A stretch of DNA of 64,000 bases from JBOHTO01 sp050733695. GTDB taxonomy: Bacteria; Gemmatimonadota; Gemmatimonadetes; Gemmatimonadales; Gemmatimonadaceae. The translations under genes and the position numbers were made by a program. The first letter of the stretch is position 1; each line of letters starts with the position of its first letter. The notes under the pieces were generated by a model, which worked only from the letters and a program-made list of their open reading frames with translations, ran no database searches and had not been told where the DNA came from. The stretch is taken from positions 21,278 through 85,277 of the forward strand of contig JBOHTO010000020.1 of assembly GCA_050733695.1 (NCBI GenBank), read 5' to 3'. Below, one piece after another: positions 53,960 through 61,694 of the stretch.

Positions 53960-54829
53960 TCAGCCGGCCGGAGATCTGACTTCTTCGTGCAACCTGCGCG
54001 CGATCTCCTCCAGCACCGCGGCATCGGTCCCCGCCCCGCGCGCCAGCACGACGGCCGACAGCGATAGCGCCCGGTAGGCGGCCAGCGCGTCCGGATCATC
54101 TCCGAGCACCACCAGATGTCCCGCGATGGTCTGGACATCGCCACGCACGACAGGGCCCGTGAGTGCGTCCGACGGACGCCGCTGCGACATGTTCTTCACC
54201 GAAGCGCCCATGAGAACGAGCAGCGCGCGCCAACCCGCATGCGCGTCCACTCCGGCATCATCGAGCAGCCGGCTCGCGATCGCTGCCAGCACCGTTGGAA
54301 AGTTCGCGGCGAACACTGCTGCGGCGTGGTACCGGGCCTTCTCACCCGGCGGTATCCGCAGCACGCTCGAGTCGATGCGCGTGGCGAGGCGTTCGGCGGC
54401 GGCGACAGCCGCAGCATCTCCATCCACTCCGATCCACGCACCGCGCAGGAGAGCCGGCGCGCGCGCGGGATCCACGAGTGGCACAAGTGGATGGAACGTT
54501 CCCGCCGGGTGACCGCGCTGGCGCAGGCCAGTGAGCGCGGGGGGATCGGCGCTTCCGCTCGCGTGCAGCACCACGGCGCCTGAACCGAGTTCAGCGTCCG
54601 CGAGCTGCGCGAGGGCAGCGTCGAGCTGAGCGTCACGAACGGTGACGAGCAACACTGTTGCCTCGCCGACAGCAGGCGGAAAGCCGCCCGCGGTCACTGC
54701 CTCGTCCCCCCCCTCCTCGTTCGCGCGCGTGCCATGCAGGCCCACGACATCGGCCCCCGATGCGCGAAGGGCGCGGGCGAGTCCCCTTCCGGCTCGTCCC
54801 GCGCCCACGATGAATATGCGATCGCTCAA
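53960..54829 (-). CDS. Rossmann-like / DUF2520 protein
   Basis: A 289-residue protein with an N-terminal NAD(P)-binding fold (IFIVGAGRAGRGLARALRASG, residues 4-24, GxGxxG) and a C-terminal helical DUF2520 part. It has HASGSADPPAL, GTFHPLVPLVDP, KARYHAAAVFAANFPTVL and GWRALLVLMGASVKNM, the family pattern of a 6-phosphogluconate dehydrogenase-like C-terminal domain. Substrate unknown. Its ATG overlaps the stop of the S41 protease gene by four bases. Confidence 0.85.
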   Translation of the reverse strand: MSDRIFIVGAGRAGRGLARALRASGADVVGLHGTRANEEGGDEAVTAGGFPPAVGEATVLLVTVRDAQLDAALAQLADAELGSGAVVLHASGSADPPALTGLRQRGHPAGTFHPLVPLVDPARAPALLRGAWIGVDGDAAAVAAAERLATRIDSSVLRIPPGEKARYHAAAVFAANFPTVLAAIASRLLDDAGVDAHAGWRALLVLMGASVKNMSQRRPSDALTGPVVRGDVQTIAGHLVVLGDDPDALAAYRALSLSAVVLARGAGTDAAVLEEIARRLHEEVRSPAG

Positions 54830-56460
54830 CGCGCCGTCGAGTCGAGCTGTGCCTGGGCCGCCTGCCTTGTCCTGAGCCGGGCGAAGAGTTGCGGTTCGCT
54901 CGTCGCGCCTGCCAGCAGTTCGAGAGCGGTGTTGATCACGCGGTCCGTTGCCGCGAGGCGCCGGAACTCCGCCTCGGTTCCGAATGCATAACGCTCCGTT
55001 TCCGCCGCCAGGCGGGTGGACACGAGATCGCGTGCGCCGTCGAACGTCGAACGCTCCATCTCGATCCCGCGCGCCAGCATCTGTTGCCAGACGCGATCGA
55101 GCATTGCCGGCGCGACTTCGAAACCCGGCGACGCCACCTGCCCGGATGTCTTGATCGTTGTCGCTACCTCTGTCACTGCGTCAAGGAAGACGAGCGCATG
55201 TTCGCCGAGTGCCTGCTGGAAGGCGATATCGGCCTCCGACACGGGACGTTCGGCAACGACGAGGTCGGGGGTGATGCCGCCGCCACCGTAGACGACACGA
55301 CCGGCGTCGGTCGTGAACTCCTCACGCGGGAGAGAATCGGCCGGCTCCTCCGCCGCCTCCTCCTCGAACGAGTCGGCCAGGTCGACGTAGGACTCCATAT
55401 CCATCGGGCGATTGATGCTGCGCCCTACGGGCGTGTACCAGAGCGCAGTGGTGAGCTTGAGCGCGCCACCCCCGCTCATGGGAAAGAGACTCTGCGCACT
55501 CCCCTTGCCGAACGTCGTGGAACCCACCAGAACGGCGCGATCGTGGTCCTGCAGCGCGCCCGCAACGATCTCCGATGCGCTCGCACTTCCCTCGTTTACC
55601 AGCACGACGATCGGCAGTCCGTCCCACAGCTCGGCAGCCTCGTCCACGAAGCTGCGGTTGGCTTCCCGCGTGCGGCCGCGCATGCTGACGATCTCGTCGC
55701 CTCGATCGAGGAAGAGATCGGACACGCTCACACCCTGGTCGAGCAGCCCGCCGGGGTTGTTGCGAAGGTCGATGATCAGCCGCCGCATCCCCTCCGAGCG
55801 GAGCGATTCCACGGCTTCGCGCAGGTCGGACGCCGTCGTCTCGCTGAACACGTTCACGTCGACGTAGCCGATGCTGTCGCCTAGCATCGTGACACGCTGC
55901 ACCGAGCTGTACTCGATTTCGCGGCGCGTGATCCTCACCGGCATGCGCTGCTCGACGCCCGGACGCTCTATCATGAAGGCCACCCTGGTACCAGGCTCTC
56001 CGCGCAGCGCCTGCTGCGCTTCCTCGCCAGTCCAGCCTTCCGTGGATTCACCCTCGATCTCGACTATGCGGTCGCCGGTCTCGATTCCTGCCTTGTCGGC
56101 CGGCGTGTCGGGAAGCGGCGCGACGACCGTAATCCACCCGCTTCGAGGTTCGATCTGAATGCCGATCCCGCCGTAGCGACCAGTTGTGCTCTCCGTGAGT
56201 CGCGCGAGGCGGTCGGGCGTGAGAAACACGCTATGCGGATCCTCGAGCTCGCGCAGCATACCCGTTACGGCGCGCTCGTACAGCTCCTGCTCGCTGAGCG
56301 TGTCGACGTAATACCGCGAAACGTGGGTCATGACTTCGTGAAAGAGCCGAGCCCGGTCGTACAGACTCGTTCCCGCGGCCGCGCCTCGCTGCAGGAGCCA
56401 GCCACCTGAAACGAGCGCCCCCACAAGGGTCACGCCCGATATGATCGCCCGTGATCGCAT
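54826..56460 (-). CDS. C-terminal processing protease, S41 family (CtpA/Prc-like)
   Basis: A 544-residue envelope protease. An N-terminal TM or signal anchor (IISGVTLVGALVSGGWLLQ) is followed by a tail-specific protease N-terminal part, a PDZ domain (about 90-180, GIGIQIEPRSGWITVVAPLPDTPADKAGIETGDRIVEIEG) and the S41 core. Catalytic Ser lies in LVNEGSASASEIVAGALQD and Lys in VGSTTFGKGSAQ, the Ser-Lys dyad. DLRNNPGGLLDQGVSVSDLFL is also typical. The C-terminal about 110 residues (from VSEADIAFQQALGEHALVFLDAVTE) are a helical extension. Likely periplasmic protein or lytic-enzyme turnover. Confidence 0.9.
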   Translation of the reverse strand: MRSRAIISGVTLVGALVSGGWLLQRGAAAGTSLYDRARLFHEVMTHVSRYYVDTLSEQELYERAVTGMLRELEDPHSVFLTPDRLARLTESTTGRYGGIGIQIEPRSGWITVVAPLPDTPADKAGIETGDRIVEIEGESTEGWTGEEAQQALRGEPGTRVAFMIERPGVEQRMPVRITRREIEYSSVQRVTMLGDSIGYVDVNVFSETTASDLREAVESLRSEGMRRLIIDLRNNPGGLLDQGVSVSDLFLDRGDEIVSMRGRTREANRSFVDEAAELWDGLPIVVLVNEGSASASEIVAGALQDHDRAVLVGSTTFGKGSAQSLFPMSGGGALKLTTALWYTPVGRSINRPMDMESYVDLADSFEEEAAEEPADSLPREEFTTDAGRVVYGGGGITPDLVVAERPVSEADIAFQQALGEHALVFLDAVTEVATTIKTSGQVASPGFEVAPAMLDRVWQQMLARGIEMERSTFDGARDLVSTRLAAETERYAFGTEAEFRRLAATDRVINTALELLAGATSEPQLFARLRTRQAAQAQLDSTAR

Positions 56461-56487
56461 ACCGCCTCTGTCTGTGAAAAGCCTTGC

Positions 56488-57162
56488 CTACTCCAACCCG
56501 CCAATCACCGGGAAAGTTTCGGGCCAGCGCTTCCCAAGCTCACGCGTGATCCGTTGAGCCACCACCCGCTCCCCCCCCGCGCCATCCACTATAACTATCG
56601 GACCACATTCCGGATGGGACCGTTGCCAACCCGGCGTGGCGAAGCTGCGGAACGCCCCAGCTACGCGGGCGTGAAAGTCATGGCCCGACAGCTCCATCCG
56701 GTCCTGTTCGCTCCGACGCGCTGCCCTTGCCATCCCTTCCCCGTCCGGAAGGTCGAGCAGAACCGTCAGGTCCGGGACGAGTCCCGCAGTCGCCAGGGCG
56801 TTCGCCGCGCGGATGTCCTCCACAGGGATGCCACGCCCAGCGCTCTGATAGGCATACGTGGAAAGAAGGAAGCGGTCGAGAAGAACGAGGCGGCCCGACG
56901 CCAGCGCAGGCCCGATCTCACGCTCCACGAGCTGCGCGCGCGACGCCATGAAGAGCAGCGCTTCGGCGCGGAAGGTTATGTCGTGCGACGAGTCCAGCAG
57001 GAGGCGACGTATCTCGTTGCCTGCCGGCGTGCCTCCGGGCTCCCGCAGGTCGTCGACCACGACTCCCGCTCTTCGCAGGTGGGCGGCGAGGAGTCCGAGT
57101 TGCGTGCTCTTCCCGGCGCCCTCGACACCCTCGAAGACGATGAGCCGTCCCGGCGGAGGCAC
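56488..57162 (-). CDS. tmk: Thymidylate kinase
   Basis: A 224-residue P-loop kinase (dTMP to dTDP). It starts with GTG at 57162 (VPPPGRLIVFEGVEGAGKSTQLGLLAAHLRR), with Walker A EGVEGAGKST. The DR(Y/H) loop reads LLDRFLLSTYAYQSAGRGIP, and the LID holds GMARAARRSEQDRMELSG. The start is two bases after the stop of the YlbF-like gene, and frame 57164 (MCLRRD) is in a different, non-coding frame. Residue make-up and length are normal. Confidence 0.93.
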   Translation of the reverse strand: MPPPGRLIVFEGVEGAGKSTQLGLLAAHLRRAGVVVDDLREPGGTPAGNEIRRLLLDSSHDITFRAEALLFMASRAQLVEREIGPALASGRLVLLDRFLLSTYAYQSAGRGIPVEDIRAANALATAGLVPDLTVLLDLPDGEGMARAARRSEQDRMELSGHDFHARVAGAFRSFATPGWQRSHPECGPIVIVDGAGGERVVAQRITRELGKRWPETFPVIGGLE

Positions 57163-57164
57163 AT

Positions 57165-57518
57165 CTACCCCAGTGTGATGATGGAGCTCGTCGCGCCCTT
57201 CCTGATCCCCTCTGTGATCCACTCGTTCACGCGTCCCATGATCTTCTCGAAGTTCTCCTGCGCCACCACTACCTGCTGATACGCGCCGTTCATCTGCACC
57301 TTGCCGAGGAGACCGTCCAGCTCGCCCTCCATCTCCTCCGTCGGACGCTCCCCACTCTCGATCATGCGCTGCGCCTCGAGCCGCAGTTCCTCCATCTTCT
57401 TCAGCAGCGCAAGCGCGGCACGATCCTCCTGCAGCGAATCGTTCGCTCTCTTCACCGCCTGATATTCCGCGCTCTGACCGATAAGCCGGCCGACTTCCTT
57501 CGCCTTGTCCTCGAGCAT
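57165..57518 (-). CDS. YlbF/YmcA family protein
   Basis: A 117-residue helical protein with the YlbF-type stretch MLEDKAKEVGRLIGQSAEYQAVKRANDSLQEDRAALALLKKMEELRLEAQRM, then LLGKVQMNGAYQQVVVAQENFEKIMGRVNEWITEGIRKGA. In Bacillus, members of this family act with RNase Y; here the role is unknown. The start at 57518 (MLEDKAKE) has AGGAG five bases upstream; ATG at 57533 (MPGDAM) is in frame. It is followed at once by tmk. Confidence 0.85.
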   Translation of the reverse strand: MLEDKAKEVGRLIGQSAEYQAVKRANDSLQEDRAALALLKKMEELRLEAQRMIESGERPTEEMEGELDGLLGKVQMNGAYQQVVVAQENFEKIMGRVNEWITEGIRKGATSSIITLG

Positions 57519-57579
57519 TGCGTCTCCTGGCATCGTTCATTGATTAAGGTTGGAGCCTGCCGGGCAGGTTGCTCGGCCC

Positions 57580-58524
57580 TTACCGACGCCTGATCGCTCG
57601 CAGATACCGCTCCCGCCCCGACAGGTCCCGCAGCACGTCGACATCACTGAAGGCGCCGGTCGCGTGCGCCCTTTCCGCGGCGACGCGAGCGCGCCGGCTG
57701 TCCAGCTCCAGCGCGAGCAGACCCCCCGGCAGGAGCGCAGCCGGCGCCCGGTCGACGATTTCCACGGTCGTCTTCATTCCGTCGCCGGCGGAGAACAGGG
57801 CCACGGCGGGTTCCCAGTCGCGGACGCCCGGCGGCAGAGCCTGGCGCTCGTGCAGCGCGATGTATGGCGGGTTCGAGACGATCACACGTGCCATCATGCC
57901 GCCGAGCGGCGCGAAGAGCGAGCCCGCGCGCAATTCCACCGGCGCACGAAGTGCCCCGCCGAGGCGGGCGACGTTCCGGCGGGCGACCCCCAGCGCGTCC
58001 AGCGATACGTCAGTCGCGATCACGCTGTCGAAGCCGCCCTCGCTCGCGAGCGCCAGGGCGATCGCACCCGTGCCGGTACCGATGTCGACCGCGATACCAT
58101 CACCGCCACCGCTGCCGCAGCCGCCGCTGGCGCACGCGGAGAGTACGATCTCCACCAGCAACTCCGTCTCCTGACGCGGGATGAGAACATTCTCGTCGAC
58201 ATCGAGCGAGAGGTGCCGGAAGGGCGCGCGCCCGGCCGCGTACGCGAAGGGGGCGCCGCGAAGCCGTCTGCCGGCCGCGACAAGTGCTCGCGCGCGTACC
58301 GCGTCGCTCACCCTGTCGTCGCCGTGGAGGACCGGCCAGAATCGCGGCTCGCCGACTATCGCAGCCACGAGGTCACGCGCCTCCGCTTTCGGCTCGGCGA
58401 TGGACGCGACCGTGCTGAGACGATCCTCAACCTCCGAAACCAGAGCGCGAACCGTCCATCCGATCCGGGCCGTCGCGTACTGGCGCGCCGCTTTCGGGCG
58501 CCAACGAGCCGCGGAATCAGCCAC
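57580..58524 (-). CDS. prmC: Peptide chain release factor N5-glutamine methyltransferase
   Basis: A 314-residue class I methyltransferase that modifies the GGQ glutamine of RF1/RF2. A helical N-terminal part reads [14 protein letters not shown], then [20 protein letters not shown], with [13 protein letters not shown] in front of the catalytic domain. SAM motif [19 protein letters not shown] and the catalytic [32 protein letters not shown] are clear. The frame begins GTG (VADSAARW) at 58524, overlapping the prfA stop by eight bases, so RF1 and its methylase are coupled. Confidence 0.93.
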   Translation of the reverse strand: MADSAARWRPKAARQYATARIGWTVRALVSEVEDRLSTVASIAEPKAEARDLVAAIVGEPRFWPVLHGDDRVSDAVRARALVAAGRRLRGAPFAYAAGRAPFRHLSLDVDENVLIPRQETELLVEIVLSACASGGCGSGGGDGIAVDIGTGTGAIALALASEGGFDSVIATDVSLDALGVARRNVARLGGALRAPVELRAGSLFAPLGGMMARVIVSNPPYIALHERQALPPGVRDWEPAVALFSAGDGMKTTVEIVDRAPAALLPGGLLALELDSRRARVAAERAHATGAFSDVDVLRDLSGRERYLRAIRRR

Positions 58525-59581
58525 CGAGCCGTTCTTCCACGTCCGCCATGGTCAACGCATCGATTAGCGGGTCGATTCCGCCGTCGAGGACGCGCGTCAA
58601 CTCGTGCAGCGTCACGCCGATCCGGTGGTCGGTCACGCGATTCTGGGGAAAGTTGTACGTGCGGACCTTGGCGGATCTGTCACCCGTTCCGACCTGCAGC
58701 TTGCGCATGCGCGATCGTTCGGCCTCACGCTCCGACAGTTTCAGGTCGAGCAGGCGGGCACGCAGCACTTCCATCGCCCTGAGCTTGTTCTGGAGCTGCG
58801 ATTTCTGATCCTGCTGGCTGACAACGAGCCCGCTCGGCAGGTGCGTGATGCGGACGGCGGAGTCGGTTGTGTTGACGCTCTGTCCGCCGGGGCCGGACGA
58901 ACGGAAGACATCGATCCGGAGATCCTTTTCCTCGATGCGGACGTCGACATCCTCGGCTTCGGGCAACACCGCGACCGTAGCGGCGGAGGTATGGATCCGC
59001 CCCTGATTCTCGGTTAGTGGAACGCGCTGGACGCGATGCACCCCGGACTCCCAGCGCATCGCGCCGAAGGCGCCGTCTCCCCTGACCCTGAAGATGGCTT
59101 CCTTGATTCCGCCGAGCGCGCCCTCGGAGTGCGAGATCGTTTCGATTCGCCAGCGGCGCTGATCGATGTAGCGGGTGTACATGCGGTACAGATCGGCTGC
59201 GAAGAGCGCGGCCTCGTCGCCTCCGGTACCCGCCCTGATCTCCACGATTGCGTTGCGTTCATCGATCGGATCACGCGGGATGAGCAGAGGCTTGAGGCGC
59301 GTTTCGACTCGCCCGATCTCCCCCTCCACGCGATCGATTTCGGCGCGCGCCTCGTCGGCCAGTTCCGCGTCATCAGCGGCGACGAGCTCACGCGCCTGCG
59401 CGAGCTCATCGTCGAGTTTCCGGAGACGCGCCGCCGTTTCCACGACCGACTCCAGCCGGCGCTGCTCCCGACCGAGGTCGGCGAGCCGCCGCCCATCGCG
59501 TACCGTCGCCGGCTCGGACAGCTCCCGCTGGACAACCGCTGCGCGCTCCAATGCCTCGGCGAGACGGTCGCGGAGGCTCAG
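58517..59581 (-). CDS. prfA: Peptide chain release factor 1
   Basis: A 354-residue RF1. The GGQ motif is in [26 protein letters not shown], preceded by [23 protein letters not shown], and the PxT-type loop is [19 protein letters not shown]...AATVAVLPE, with the PAT-type reading. The best start is CTG at 59581, overlapping the rpmE stop (CTGA), which gives the usual family length; the next possible one is TTG inside the first helix. The frame further up is rpmE in another frame. It forms rpmE-prfA-prmC. Confidence 0.92.
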   Translation of the reverse strand: MSLRDRLAEALERAAVVQRELSEPATVRDGRRLADLGREQRRLESVVETAARLRKLDDELAQARELVAADDAELADEARAEIDRVEGEIGRVETRLKPLLIPRDPIDERNAIVEIRAGTGGDEAALFAADLYRMYTRYIDQRRWRIETISHSEGALGGIKEAIFRVRGDGAFGAMRWESGVHRVQRVPLTENQGRIHTSAATVAVLPEAEDVDVRIEEKDLRIDVFRSSGPGGQSVNTTDSAVRITHLPSGLVVSQQDQKSQLQNKLRAMEVLRARLLDLKLSEREAERSRMRKLQVGTGDRSAKVRTYNFPQNRVTDHRIGVTLHELTRVLDGGIDPLIDALTMADVEERLGG

Positions 59582-59781
59582 CTCTCCTTCCCGTACTTCT
59601 GGCGGAAGCGTTCCACGCGTCCGGCCGTGTCGATCAGCTTCTGCTTGCCGGTAAAGAAGGGATGGCAGCTCGCACAGATGTCCGTATGTATCTCCGCCTG
59701 CGTCGAACGAGTCCTGAATGTATTGCCGCAGGCGCACTTCACCGTCGCCGTCGCGTACACGGGGTGGATATCGGTCTTCAC
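59578..59781 (-). CDS. rpmE: 50S ribosomal protein bL31, zinc form
   Basis: A 67-residue bL31. It reads [28 protein letters not shown], then [30 protein letters not shown], with the four Cys (CxC and CxxC) that bind zinc, so it is the C+ paralogue. It heads the rpmE-prfA-prmC set. A sigma-70-like promoter lies just upstream. Confidence 0.97.
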   Translation of the reverse strand: MKTDIHPVYATATVKCACGNTFRTRSTQAEIHTDICASCHPFFTGKQKLIDTAGRVERFRQKYGKES

Positions 59782-59814
59782 TGTGTGCCTCGTGGGCTTG
59801 TGGAGTAGCTGTGT

Positions 59815-59844
59815 AATTTACCCGCGCCCGCCCGTAATTGACAA
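59815..59844 (-). promoter_or_regulatory. Candidate promoter for rpmE-prfA-prmC
   Basis: On the minus strand TTGTCA (59844-59839) is followed by an 18-base spacer and TAAATT (59820-59815), which match TTGACA at 5 of 6 and TATAAT at 4 of 6 positions. The rpmE start at 59781 leaves a short leader. The consensus in this phylum is not known to me, so this is a guess from the general sigma-70 form. Confidence 0.5.
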
Positions 59845-60052
59845 GCGCACAAGAGGTTGAATAGCGGGTCAGGGCTCATCGGAGGCGCTGGGGACCAGCG
59901 ATGAATCCCGCCCCGGGCGTTCCTCAGCCCCTTCGGAAACCGATCGGCCGGCAATGCAATATTGACCATTGGAAGGGCGTGGCAGTCTAGCCTTGGGTAT
60001 CTTTGGCTCGACTGTCGGCGTCGCGCCCACCCAACCCTGAGCCCGATCCCAG

Positions 60053-60727
60053 ATGGAAACCGCACACTTCCTCGCCTCGGTACCCCTTTTCAGCAGCCTC
60101 GATCCGGCGGAGCTGGAGGAATTCGGCGCACTCGCACGCGAAAAGAGCTACCCCAAGGGCAGCGTCATCCTGTTCGAGGATGATCCCGGCGACTCCCTCT
60201 TCGTTGTCCGCTCAGGACGCGTCAAGGTTGTTCTCGTCGGAGAGGATGGGCGGGAGGTGATCCTGGGCGTGCTGGGCGTCGGCGATCACTTCGGCGAGCT
60301 CTCGCTCATCGACGATCAGCCGCGCTCGGCGCACGTCATCGCCATGGAAGATGCATCCCTCCTGGTCCTGAGGCGCGATGACTTCCGCCGTCGTGTGGAC
60401 GCGAACCCGCGCGTCGCGTGGGCGATGCTGCTCGAGATGTCACGCCGTCTCCGTCGCGCGGATGAGAAGATCGGCGGCCTCGTACTGCTCGACGTACCCG
60501 GGCGCATAGCCCGTCTTCTCCTGGATCTCGCGACCGAGTCGGGCGGCGAAGCGATCGATCGCGCGCTCACACACCAGACGATCGCGCAGATGATCGGCGC
60601 GAGCCGAGAAACTGTCTCGCGGGCGATGCGCGAGTTCCAGGACAGCAACTGGATCGCGGTCGAGCGCAGGCGCATTCGCATAGCCGACCGTTCCTCGCTC
60701 GAACAGCGCGCGCATTCACGCATATGA
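60053..60727 (+). CDS. Crp/Fnr family transcriptional regulator
   Basis: A 224-residue regulator. The N-terminal cyclic-nucleotide-binding beta-roll covers about residues 8-120 (FLASVPLFSSLDPAELEEF, SVILFEDDPGDSLFVVRSGRVKVVL, GVGDHFGELSLIDDQPRSAHVIAMEDASLLVL). GELSLIDDQPRSA is close to the phosphate-binding FGE(L)xL...RSA cassette of Crp, so cAMP or cGMP binding is possible. Then the dimer helix and a winged helix (LTHQTIAQMIGASRETVSRAMREFQDSNWIAVERRRIRI). No Fnr cysteines are visible. It stands alone with a 270-base leader that is free of other genes. Confidence 0.92.
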   Translation: METAHFLASVPLFSSLDPAELEEFGALAREKSYPKGSVILFEDDPGDSLFVVRSGRVKVVLVGEDGREVILGVLGVGDHFGELSLIDDQPRSAHVIAMEDASLLVLRRDDFRRRVDANPRVAWAMLLEMSRRLRRADEKIGGLVLLDVPGRIARLLLDLATESGGEAIDRALTHQTIAQMIGASRETVSRAMREFQDSNWIAVERRRIRIADRSSLEQRAHSRI

Positions 60728-60793
60728 TCGTGCAGCCGGCGGGACGATGATTGCATCCCTCTTGCGGGACGTCCGCCGCGGTGAGGTCGGCCG

Positions 60794-61687
60794 GTGCCGA
60801 AACGCCGCCGGGAGATGAGCTTCAGGATCCAGTTCTGGGGAACCCGCGGCTCCATCCCCAGCCCTGGCTCGTCGACCGTGCGATATGGCGGCAACACGCC
60901 GTGCGTGGAGGTCCGGACGTCCTCGGGATGGCTCATCATCCTCGACGCTGGCACCGGCCTGCGCGAACTCGGCCGTTCGCTCATAGCCCGCGCCAACGGT
61001 GCACCCATCGAAGGCGACATATTCCTGACCCACGCCCACTGGGACCACATCCAGGGGCTGCCATTCTTCGGTCCCGTCTTCCAGCGTGGGAACCACTTCA
61101 CTATCTGGGGCTCCAAGACGCTTCCGACGAGCATCGACCGCGTCGTGCGCGATCAGATGTCGCCGGTCGTCTTCCCGATTGCCTTCGAGGAGCTGGACGC
61201 AACCATCGACTTTCGCACGCTCGCCGAGGAGCGGTGCGAGGCCAACGGATATCGCGTCCAGGCGTTCCCGGTGCGGCACCCTGGTGGTGCGCTCGGCTAC
61301 CGCTTCAGCGAAGGGAGTGGGGACGGCGGGTCGCTCGTCTACATCTCCGACAACGAGCTGAACCCGGACGCACACTACGAAACACCGCCCGAGTGGCGCA
61401 AGGGACTGGTCGAGTTCGTGCGCGGCGCACGCGTGCTCATCCACGACACGACGTATACCATCGAGGAGTACGATCATCACCGTGGCTGGGGGCATTCGAC
61501 GTATGAGGATGCGCTCGAGCTCGCGATCGAGGCCGATGCGGAGCAGCTCGTTTTCTTCCACCACAAGCCCGAGCGTACGGACGACGAAGTGGACCGGCGC
61601 ATCGCGGATTGTCGGGCCGTTGTCAGCCGGCGCGGTGCACGGCTGGAGATCGTCGGCGCTGCCGAAGGCCTCACGATGCAGGTGTGA
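60794..61687 (+). CDS. MBL-fold metallo-hydrolase (cNMP phosphodiesterase-like)
   Basis: A 297-residue metallo-beta-lactamase-fold enzyme. GTG at 60794 gives VPKRRREMSFRIQFWGTRGS; the ATG seven codons later (MSFRIQFWG) is an alternative. Landmarks: WGTRGSIPSPGSSTVRYGGNTPCVEV, LDAGTGLRELG, FLTHAHWDHIQGLPFF (HxHxDH), VRHPGGALGYRF and HHRGWGHSTYEDALELAI, then FFHHKPERTDDEVD. The layout matches enzymes near bacterial phosphodiesterase/RNase Z-like hydrolases that commonly precede HD-GYP or GAF genes. Substrate unknown. Eight bases separate it from the next gene. Confidence 0.85.
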   Translation: MPKRRREMSFRIQFWGTRGSIPSPGSSTVRYGGNTPCVEVRTSSGWLIILDAGTGLRELGRSLIARANGAPIEGDIFLTHAHWDHIQGLPFFGPVFQRGNHFTIWGSKTLPTSIDRVVRDQMSPVVFPIAFEELDATIDFRTLAEERCEANGYRVQAFPVRHPGGALGYRFSEGSGDGGSLVYISDNELNPDAHYETPPEWRKGLVEFVRGARVLIHDTTYTIEEYDHHRGWGHSTYEDALELAIEADAEQLVFFHHKPERTDDEVDRRIADCRAVVSRRGARLEIVGAAEGLTMQV

Positions 61688-61694
61688 TGCGACG

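Noticed and set aside
59962..59991. TTGACC followed by TCTAGC as a promoter of the Crp/Fnr gene
   Set aside because: The -35 element is good, but no acceptable -10 is found at 16-19 bases, so I do not list it as a feature.
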